From JABAYQ01 sp018608925 (GTDB lineage Bacteria > Bacteroidota > Bacteroidia > Flavobacteriales > UBA7312), in the NCBI GenBank assembly GCA_037625715.1, contig JASJHQ010000041.1, positions 1-6,763 of the forward strand: a stretch of DNA of 6,763 nucleotides, written 5' to 3'. This document shows positions 1 through 5,864 of this stretch, one piece after another. Under the pieces are notes generated by a model. The model was not told the DNA's origin and made no database searches. It saw only the letters and a program-made list of their open reading frames with translations. Each line of letters opens with the position of its first letter. Position 1 is the first letter of the stretch. The translations under genes were made by a program, and so were the position numbers.

Positions 1-99
1 TAGGTTTTTAGGTCCCGATTGAATTTCAATAGAAATATCAATTGGTTTTGATAGGTCTACTTTAAATGTTCTGTTTTGGTGTTCGATGTTTGCAATCAT
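1..99 (-). CDS. Probable cyclase-family protein (kynurenine-formamidase-like), N-terminal fragment
   Basis: An open reading frame starts with ATG at 99-97 and runs leftward off the window edge, giving 33 residues with no stop. It begins MIANIEHQNRTFKVDLSKPI and continues DISIEIQSGPKNL. This resembles, from memory, the start of Bacteroidota 'cyclase family proteins', metal-dependent hydrolases related to kynurenine formamidase, which often open with an 'M-I-A-x-I-x-H' strand followed by 'DLSxPxDISI'. The conserved metal-binding HxGTHxD-type motif of that family would lie beyond the edge, so the assignment rests on the N-terminus only. The start lies 3 nt after the hemW stop codon (105-103), so the two genes are probably cotranscribed, perhaps translationally coupled. 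The substrate cannot be inferred. An unrelated hypothetical protein remains possible. Confidence 0.55.
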   Translation of the reverse strand, partial: MIANIEHQNRTFKVDLSKPIDISIEIQSGPKNL

Positions 100-102
100 A
101 AT

Positions 103-1233
103 CTAATCTACATAAAATAAGTCGGAAGTAATTCTGTCTGCCAAAATCTTGCCTTTTTGAGTTAATTTAAAAATATTCCCTTTTTGCTCAATTTCTCCGC
201 TTTTCGTCCATTTTGTTACAGAAAAGTTAAAATAATCGACTAAAAAAGCAGAAAAACGCAATTCAATAAGATCTAAGTTAGCGCCCCAAATGGTGCGCAA
301 AGACACCATTATGTATTCGTTAAATTGTTCTTTTTCTGAAAGAATCTCTTCCTCTATAGAAGGGACTCCTTGGTTTATAGCTTTAATATATCGACTATTG
401 TTTGCCACATTCCATTGTCTTTTATTGTGGTCAAACGAATGTGCTGAAGGGCCTAATCCTAAATAAGAGTCGCCTTTCCAATAGCTACTGTTGTGCTTTG
501 CCATAAACCCCTTTTTAGCAAAGTTGGAGATTTCATAATGCTCTAGTTCTTCTTGCTTAGCAAATTGCATTAGCATTTCAAATTGTTGCTTTGCTTTTTC
601 TTGATCAACATTTGCTGTTGTACCTTTTTTTATGGCATGAAAAAGAGGTGTTTTTTCTTCTACTGTTAGTCCGTATGCCGACAAATGCGGGATATTCCAT
701 TGCTTAAATTTCTGTAAATTTTCTTGCCACATTTCATTGCTCAAAGTAGGGGTTCCGTAAATGAGGTCAATAGTAATATTGTTCCATCCAGCATCTTGAA
801 TTCCTTTAATGCTTCGCTGTGCTTCTTGGCTATTATGGGCCCGATTCATAAATTGCAAATCTTGGTCAAAAAAGGATTGAATACCTATGCTAAATCGGTT
901 AATAGGAGTGTTTTTTAACTCCTTTATTTTTTGAATGTTTAAGTCGTCAGGGTTAGCTTCTAGAGTTATTTCTGCATCGGGTTCTATTATGAAGTGATTA
1001 TTGAGCTGGTCAAAAATTTGGTTTAATTCTTGACCAGAAAGTAGGGAAGGAGTACCACCCCCAAAATAAATTGTTTTTATCTTTGCACCTTTAGTGAAAT
1101 TCTTTCTGATTTCGATCTCTTGCAATAATGCCTGTAAAAGTCCGTTCTTGTTTTTTAATGAAGTCGAAAAATGAAAATCGCAATAATTACATTGCTGCTT
1201 ACAAAAAGGAATATGAATATAGATACCAGCCAC
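103..1233 (-). CDS. hemW: Radical SAM heme chaperone HemW (formerly annotated as HemN-like coproporphyrinogen III oxidase)
   Basis: A complete 376-residue protein, close to the family's usual length of about 380. The start ATG (1233-1231) puts the Fe-S motif at the expected distance from the N-terminus. The radical-SAM cysteines are C11, C15 and C18 (CKQQCNYC), which would bind a 4Fe-4S cluster and S-adenosylmethionine. GGGTPS (58-63) is the glycine-rich SAM-binding strand, followed by EANPDD (92-97), RFSIGIQSF (113-121) and IDLIYGTP (155-162). The HNxxYW motif (HNSSYW, 247-252), tied to heme binding in HemW, followed by GLGPSAHSF, separates it from true HemN oxidases. The last ~100 residues form the HemN C-terminal region. 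Known members bind heme and deliver it to membrane respiratory enzymes. That they are not coproporphyrinogen oxidases is family knowledge, not shown here. The gene diverges from msrBA and lies 3 nt upstream of a cyclase-like gene. No frameshift or missing key residue is seen. Confidence 0.95.
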   Translation of the reverse strand: MAGIYIHIPFCKQQCNYCDFHFSTSLKNKNGLLQALLQEIEIRKNFTKGAKIKTIYFGGGTPSLLSGQELNQIFDQLNNHFIIEPDAEITLEANPDDLNIQKIKELKNTPINRFSIGIQSFFDQDLQFMNRAHNSQEAQRSIKGIQDAGWNNITIDLIYGTPTLSNEMWQENLQKFKQWNIPHLSAYGLTVEEKTPLFHAIKKGTTANVDQEKAKQQFEMLMQFAKQEELEHYEISNFAKKGFMAKHNSSYWKGDSYLGLGPSAHSFDHNKRQWNVANNSRYIKAINQGVPSIEEEILSEKEQFNEYIMVSLRTIWGANLDLIELRFSAFLVDYFNFSVTKWTKSGEIEQKGNIFKLTQKGKILADRITSDLFYVD

Positions 1234-2193
1234 AGTTCAAATTTAGTTATTAATCTCACAAAATCTACTAGTAAAATCTTGTTATTTGCTGTTTATTTTT
1301 GCTTTTTAACTCCTATCTTTACTTCTTGTCAAAATAATAAAACTATGAATGAAGAATTTTTTAAAAATCTAACTTCCGAAGAAAGGAGGGTAATTGTTGA
1401 TAAAGGAACGGAAGCTCCTTTTACTGGAGAATACGATGATTTTTACGAAGCCGGAATATTTGTTTGTAAGGCTTGTGGCAATCATCTTTACGATTCTTCT
1501 TCAAAATTTGATGCTGGCTGCGGATGGCCTGCTTTTGACAAAGTAAAAGACGGATCGATTACCACTTATTCTGATTTTCATTTAGGTTACGAAAGAACTG
1601 AGATTACTTGTGCTAAATGCGACGGCCACCTTGGTCATGTTTTTAAAGGAGAGAATTTTACTGCAGAAAATACCCGCCATTGTGTGAATAGTATTAGCGT
1701 TCGGTTTATTGCCGATACATCTTTACAGACTGCAATTTTTGGTGCTGGCTGCTTCTGGAGTGTAGAAGAGTTGTTTCGAACCGTTGATGGGGTTTACTCA
1801 ACGGAGGTAGGATACATCGGTGGTCAGACCGAAAACCCTACTTACCAAGATGTTTGTTCTGATAAAACAGGCCATGCCGAAGCGGTAAAAGTTTCTTTTG
1901 ATTCTAAAAGAGTAAGCTATGAGAAATTGCTAGAATTGTTTTGGGCAAACCATAATCCTACCACTCTAAACCAACAAGGTCCTGATTCGGGCTCACAATA
2001 TAGATCTGCTATTTTTTATCACAATCAAGAGCAGAAAGATATTGCAACTCAAAGTATAAAAGATTTAGAAAGTAAGGGTCAGTTTAAAGATCCTATTGTT
2101 ACAGAGATTGTTCCTGTATCTCAGTTTTACAAAGCAGAAGAAGATCATCAGAAGTATCTTTTTAAGCGAGGAAAAGGAAGCTGTAAAATCTAG
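1213..2193 (+). CDS. msrBA: Bifunctional peptide-methionine sulfoxide reductase, MsrB-MsrA fusion, probably a lipoprotein
   Basis: A fusion that repairs both sulfoxide epimers of oxidised methionine. Residues here count from ATG 1213 (326 aa). The MsrB domain (about 45-165) has zinc cysteines C85/C88 (CKAC) and C133/C136 (CAKC), GCGWPAF with C103 as a possible resolving cysteine, and catalytic C157 in RHCVNSISVRF. The MsrA domain (about 173-326) has catalytic C180 in GAGCFWSVEE, then GHAEAV, GSQYRSAIFYH and AEEDHQKYL, with a C-terminal C324 as possible resolving cysteine. Ahead of MsrB lies a hydrophobic stretch (about 22-36) ending FTSC at C39, a plausible lipobox that suggests export and lipid anchoring. 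The start is uncertain. ATG 1171 lies deep inside antisense hemW. ATG 1213 overlaps hemW by 21 nt. TTG 1279 leaves a signal peptide without basic residues. ATG 1345 gives a cytosolic enzyme that still contains both domains. Function is secure; location is inferred. Its stop overlaps that of the convergent kinase gene. Confidence 0.93.
   Translation: MNIDTSHSSNLVINLTKSTSKILLFAVYFCFLTPIFTSCQNNKTMNEEFFKNLTSEERRVIVDKGTEAPFTGEYDDFYEAGIFVCKACGNHLYDSSSKFDAGCGWPAFDKVKDGSITTYSDFHLGYERTEITCAKCDGHLGHVFKGENFTAENTRHCVNSISVRFIADTSLQTAIFGAGCFWSVEELFRTVDGVYSTEVGYIGGQTENPTYQDVCSDKTGHAEAVKVSFDSKRVSYEKLLELFWANHNPTTLNQQGPDSGSQYRSAIFYHNQEQKDIATQSIKDLESKGQFKDPIVTEIVPVSQFYKAEEDHQKYLFKRGKGSCKI
1238..1245 (-). promoter_or_regulatory. 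Possible -7 element (TAnnTTTG) for hemW
   Basis: Read on the minus strand this is TAAATTTG, an exact match to the Bacteroidota -7 consensus TAnnTTTG. It sits directly upstream of the hemW ATG at 1233, so transcription would start at or very near the start codon, giving a leaderless or nearly leaderless mRNA. A TTTG lies upstream at 1262-1259, but the 13-nt spacing is shorter than the usual roughly 19-21. In DNA this AT-rich a chance match is quite possible. Confidence 0.22.
1294..1301 (+). promoter_or_regulatory. Possible -7 element (TAnnTTTG) for a shorter msrBA transcript
   Basis: TATTTTTG matches the Bacteroidota -7 consensus TAnnTTTG on the plus strand. It would start transcription around 1306, about 40 nt before ATG 1345, and so produce only the cytosolic form of the methionine sulfoxide reductase. 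No TTTG at the proper -33 distance is seen, and the match falls inside the T-rich DNA that encodes the hydrophobic part of the proposed signal peptide, where such matches are expected by chance. Confidence 0.15.
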
Positions 2194-2260
2194 TTTTTGT
2201 GTAAGGAAATACAAAAGGTTGTTCCTACGTTTTTTTCAGAAGACCTAACGTAGATTTTAC
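2183..2260. repeat. Perfect 10-bp inverted repeat at the convergent gene ends, with nested short hairpins
   Basis: GTAAAATCTA at 2183-2192 is the exact reverse complement of TAGATTTTAC at 2251-2260. A nested 7-bp pair, CTACGTT (2225-2231) and AACGTAG (2247-2253), partly overlaps the right arm, so the two pairings compete. A third small stem, TTTACC (2256-2261) with GGTAAA (2267-2272), is followed by TTTCT on the plus strand. Together they straddle the end of msrBA and the 3' end of the kinase gene. They might slow or stop msrBA transcription, but the long loops, weak stems and lack of a clear U-tract make this speculative, and the right half is also kinase coding sequence. Confidence 0.35.
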
Positions 2261-3356
2261 CTTTGTGGTAAATTTCTACAATTCGTTTACTTAAAGATAG
2301 CCCTAGTCCCCATCCTCTTTTTTTAGTAGTAAACCCTGGTTCAAAAATTTGTTTAAATTCATTTTTAGTCATACCCATTCCGGTATCACTTATTTCTATT
2401 TTAACAAATTCTTTGTCGCTAAAAACATTTATAGTAATTGTTCCTTCGCCTTGCATTGCATCTACCGCATTTTTACAAATATTCTCTATTACCCACTCCA
2501 TTAATGTTTCGTTTAAAGGAATAGTTGCGTCGTTACAATTGTTGTTTAGTTTAATTTGTACTTTTTCCGATAATCTGTTTTGCAGGTAATCTACATTTTT
2601 CTGAAGCAGGTCAAAAATATTATGTTTTTTTAAGCTTGGTCGTGAGCCAATTTTAGAAAACCTTTCGGTAATGGTATTAAGCCTTTCTACGTCTTTATCA
2701 ATAATTTCTGCAATGCCTGAGTCATTGCTGCTTTTTAATAGCTCTACGCATGCCATTAAGGACGAAAGAGGTGTCCCTATTTGATGAGCGGTTTCTTTAG
2801 CCATTCCTGCCCATACCAAGTTTTGTTCCGAATTTCTGGATCTGTTAAACATTAGGTAAGCGACTATAATAAAAAGGACGATAGAAGCTAACTGAATAAA
2901 TGGGTAAAATCGGAGTTGACTTAAAATATAAGAATCTTTATAGTAGAGGTATTGAGTAAGAATAATTTTATTATTCATTTTAGCCTCTATCTTGATAGGC
3001 TCGTGTTGGTCTTTCATCAACTGCAGTTGCCTTTTAAGAAAAGCTGCTTGATTTTTTCTTTTAGGAAGGTTTCTTTCTCCAATTATCTCTCCAACTTCAT
3101 TGGTTAATATAGTTGGTATGCTGGTGTTTTCTTGAATTATTCTACTTGCAAGAATGTTGTTTGTAGGGCCTATGCCAGAGTTTACTAATTGATAGGTTGC
3201 TTCTGCCCACAACTCTATTTTCTTTCTTTCTTCCTTATCTAAATTACTAACTAATTGATTGGTATACATTAGAGATAGAACACCAATTAAAATGGCAAAC
3301 AAGAATAAAAATGTTTTCCAAGTTTTCTTCTGATATGTTAGATTTAGTCTTCCCAC
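2190..3356 (-). CDS. Membrane-bound two-component sensor histidine kinase
   Basis: A 388-residue sensor kinase. TM1 (about 15-32) and TM2 (about 151-170) flank a roughly 115-residue extracytoplasmic region not recognised as a named sensor fold. No HAMP or PAS domain is evident between TM2 and the dimerisation helix. The H-box is KETAHQIGTPLSSL with phospho-acceptor H191. The HATPase domain (about 245-385) has the N-box ENICKNAVDA (N296 likely the Mg-ATP contact), DTGMGM (D324) and the lid/G2 box FEPGFTTKKRGWGLGLSL. The residue after the histidine is Gln rather than the usual Glu/Asp, a variant I recall from Bacteroidota kinases. The start is GTG (3356-3354); the next in-frame ATG is at codon 30, within TM1, so GTG is preferred. 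It overlaps the asmA-like gene by 13 nt, indicating coupled translation. No response regulator lies in the window, so partner and signal are unknown. Confidence 0.9.
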   Translation of the reverse strand: MGRLNLTYQKKTWKTFLFLFAILIGVLSLMYTNQLVSNLDKEERKKIELWAEATYQLVNSGIGPTNNILASRIIQENTSIPTILTNEVGEIIGERNLPKRKNQAAFLKRQLQLMKDQHEPIKIEAKMNNKIILTQYLYYKDSYILSQLRFYPFIQLASIVLFIIVAYLMFNRSRNSEQNLVWAGMAKETAHQIGTPLSSLMACVELLKSSNDSGIAEIIDKDVERLNTITERFSKIGSRPSLKKHNIFDLLQKNVDYLQNRLSEKVQIKLNNNCNDATIPLNETLMEWVIENICKNAVDAMQGEGTITINVFSDKEFVKIEISDTGMGMTKNEFKQIFEPGFTTKKRGWGLGLSLSKRIVEIYHKGKIYVRSSEKNVGTTFCISLHKN

Positions 3357-5824
3357 TCTATTAAGTTATTATAGTCTGTATTCTCGATTTCTTGATCTTT
3401 ATTTTTATCCTTATTAAATTCGTTTTTAAGAATGTTTTTAAATTCTTTCTTTTCCTTTTTGAAGCCTTTTTTTAATGATTCCCCTAGCTTAATTGTGCCA
3501 GGTGTTACTTTAGGATCGTCTACTGAGCCTTCCATTTTTAAGAAAAGAGTTAATCCTTTTACTCCATCATCTTCTACAATACCAAATTCGTTGGTTTTTT
3601 TCTTTTTATTTTTTCTTCGTAGTTTGTTGGATAAAATCTCGTTAAGCAATATTTTTAAATCATAATCCATTATATTATCAAAGCTGTGGGTTCCTGAAAT
3701 AGCAATATCAGCAGCCGATGAATATATTTCCATAAAAGGAATTTCAATTTTTCCTTCTTTAATTTCAATTTGATTTTCTAGAGTAGAGAATTTAATTCTT
3801 TTAAGTTCGTCTAGGGCTATATAGTCCGACATCATAGACAGGGGTTCGAAGTCGAGTAACTGCCCGTCTTCTATCTTTAGATCAATGAAAGAGTACATTC
3901 TATTTTCTATGTCTTTAAAATAAGAATCCCATTCGTTTCTAAAATATATTTCAGAGTTTATTATTCCTCTCAAATGTTTGTGTCGCATGGTTTGTTGACC
4001 AAAGTTATGGAACTCATAAAACAACTGCCTAACATTAATTTTATCCATTTTAGAGGAGCTAATTAGTCTAATGTTTTCGTTTTCTAATTGCTCAACAGAA
4101 AGGTTTCCGCTTATAGTACCAGACATAGTTTCTAAAATTATGTTTTTAACTTTTAGGAGCTTGTCGTCATATGTTAGCTTAGAACTAAAGTTTCTCATGT
4201 GAAACTTGTCATAAGACAAGTCCGTTAGATTCACATTTATAGATGCAATAACGTTTTCAGGAAAGATTAATTTTTGACTTTCTTTTGGGGTGTCTGTTGT
4301 AGATGGATTTTGACTGTATAATTCGTCAACTAAAATCCAGTCCGATCTTAAATCACCGCCAATTCTTAGGGGAGCATTTTTCAAAAATAAGTATTTAAAG
4401 ACATTGTCGAATGCTCCATTGAAACTCATATAGCTTTTTTCAGCCATCGAAAAAGAAACGCTATCTGCGTTTAACTGTTCGTTAGTAAGACTCAATTTTG
4501 CAAAACCATCGTATAGTTTTAATGATTTTGCTTTTTGCTGCAAAACAATATTTTTCAAAACAATATTTGCTTCTTTTTGAGCCATTGCTATGTCGTATTC
4601 ATAGCTATTTTTCAATCCTATTTTACCATCATACTTTAGGTCTATAATTGCATTTCCCTGGAGTAGATGTAATGGTGTTTCGACCTGATACTTGGAAAGT
4701 TGTGAAAGATTTATTTCGGTTTTTAATGTCAATTTTACTTTAGGGTCGTTAAAGTCTGTTAGCTCTATTTCGCCATCAATTTTATCTTTATTTACGAAGC
4801 CTTTTAAGCCTAATACTTCTACTTTATCTTGGCCTTTATTGCTGTAAAAGTTCCCGCTAAAACTAGCATTCTCTAATTCAAAACCTTGGCTCTGAGCATA
4901 AAAATTAGTTGCTACAAAGTCGACATCTAATATGTGTTTTTGATTGCCTTTCTGATTGTATTCTAATTTTATATCTGCTAGACCCTTTAGTTTGTAGTCA
5001 CTTAAATAAGAAGCAAACTGTTTAGGAATAATTTTCTCTACCTTTTCGAAATCTACTTTTTCGGAGTCTAAGGTCAGCTTAATTCCGTCTATATTATTTT
5101 TTATGTTACTGTTAAATACTAATTCGTCTGATTCGAATAGCAATGTAATTACTTGACCAATACTATCAATTTGTATGTTGCTATTAAGCTTTAGGTCTTT
5201 TCCTGCTATAAGGTTTAAATCATTTACAATTAACTCCTTATTCGTTATTTGTGCTTGCAATGAAATATTGGTAATTCCTTGTTCTAGCTCTATTTGGAGT
5301 TGAGTGCTTTTATTCAGAATTATTGTTCTAATTTCTTCACTCTCGCTAATAAACTTTATTTCGAAGTTATCGAGTAAGATGTTGTTAAGGTTGACATTTA
5401 TATTTGATTCGCTAGTTGATGTATCTTCTTTTACATTCCATATTTCGTAATTAGGTTTTCCATTAGAATAATAGATAGAAGAGTAACCATTAAGGAGTGC
5501 AATTTCTTGTATGTTATATTTCTGGTTATATAAGTCGATAGCGTTAAACTTTAAAGACATTTTCTCTGCTTTAAAGAGTGTATCTTCTCCAAAGCAATCA
5601 ATTGCCTTAATATTATTAAACTCTATGCTTGTGTAAGGGAAACTGTTAATTGCAGAAATTTCTATATCCTCAATTTCTAATGGTTGAATAAGGATTTTAT
5701 TAAGTTCAGCAATTACTATTTGTTCGATATCATCCTGATAATAGTATACTACAGCGGTACTTGCTCCAGCTATTAAGGTGGTGATTAAAGTAAGGATGAT
5801 AATTAACTTGAAAAAATACCGCAT
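3344..5824 (-). CDS. AsmA-like family protein (large membrane-anchored envelope protein)
   Basis: An 826-residue protein starting at ATG 5824-5822. A single N-terminal membrane segment (about 5-29) is followed by a long region of alternating beta-strand pattern, as in AsmA/TamB-type proteins. Early features include SFPYTSIEFNNI (about 60-71), the usual AsmA N-terminal signature region. Near the C-terminus, a block around 655-720 (LDFEPLSMMSDY, then SSAADIAISG) resembles the AsmA-like C-terminal domain, and MEGSVDDPKV (about 763-772) matches the typical 'xGtxddPkv' closing strand. A basic cluster RRKNKKKKT (about 735-743) and a Lys/Glu-rich charged tail follow. By family analogy these proteins span the periplasm between the membranes and are implicated in phospholipid transport or outer-membrane homeostasis; no substrate is shown here. 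It lies between the rluB-like gene (40-nt gap) and the kinase (13-nt overlap), a likely operon. Confidence 0.82.
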   Translation of the reverse strand: MRYFFKLIIILTLITTLIAGASTAVVYYYQDDIEQIVIAELNKILIQPLEIEDIEISAINSFPYTSIEFNNIKAIDCFGEDTLFKAEKMSLKFNAIDLYNQKYNIQEIALLNGYSSIYYSNGKPNYEIWNVKEDTSTSESNINVNLNNILLDNFEIKFISESEEIRTIILNKSTQLQIELEQGITNISLQAQITNKELIVNDLNLIAGKDLKLNSNIQIDSIGQVITLLFESDELVFNSNIKNNIDGIKLTLDSEKVDFEKVEKIIPKQFASYLSDYKLKGLADIKLEYNQKGNQKHILDVDFVATNFYAQSQGFELENASFSGNFYSNKGQDKVEVLGLKGFVNKDKIDGEIELTDFNDPKVKLTLKTEINLSQLSKYQVETPLHLLQGNAIIDLKYDGKIGLKNSYEYDIAMAQKEANIVLKNIVLQQKAKSLKLYDGFAKLSLTNEQLNADSVSFSMAEKSYMSFNGAFDNVFKYLFLKNAPLRIGGDLRSDWILVDELYSQNPSTTDTPKESQKLIFPENVIASINVNLTDLSYDKFHMRNFSSKLTYDDKLLKVKNIILETMSGTISGNLSVEQLENENIRLISSSKMDKINVRQLFYEFHNFGQQTMRHKHLRGIINSEIYFRNEWDSYFKDIENRMYSFIDLKIEDGQLLDFEPLSMMSDYIALDELKRIKFSTLENQIEIKEGKIEIPFMEIYSSAADIAISGTHSFDNIMDYDLKILLNEILSNKLRRKNKKKKTNEFGIVEDDGVKGLTLFLKMEGSVDDPKVTPGTIKLGESLKKGFKKEKKEFKNILKNEFNKDKNKDQEIENTDYNNLIEWED

Positions 5825-5864
5825 AGCAAATAAACGTGATTATTGTATGGCTATTATATAAATT
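5825..5864 (-). other. Short intergenic gap, rluB-like to asmA-like
   Basis: Forty AT-rich bases separate the pseudouridine synthase stop (TAA at 5867-5865) from the asmA-like ATG (5824). I see no Shine-Dalgarno sequence, no stem-loop and no convincing -33/-7 promoter pair. TTTATTTG just before the ATG is only a near match to TAnnTTTG and is too close to the start to serve a leadered transcript. The simplest reading is read-through transcription from rluB. Confidence 0.5.

Noticed and set aside
724..918. A 64-codon plus-strand open frame
   Set aside because: It lies entirely antisense to conserved hemW coding sequence, has no recognisable motif, and is best explained as a shadow frame.
1171..1173. 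ATG as the start of msrBA
   Set aside because: It would place 63 nt of the gene antisense to the conserved hemW cysteine motif and add residues ahead of an already adequate signal peptide; 1213 or 1345 are better candidates.
2256..2277. Rho-independent terminator for msrBA (stem TTTACC/GGTAAA followed by TTTCT)
   Set aside because: The stem has only 6 bp with two G-C pairs and the T-tract is short, so it is weaker than a normal terminator and lies in kinase coding sequence.
3432..3665. A 77-codon plus-strand open frame rich in Phe, Leu and Ser
   Set aside because: It is the complement of the Lys/Glu-rich tail of the asmA-like gene; the hydrophobic composition follows from the antisense of AAA/GAA codons rather than from a real membrane protein.
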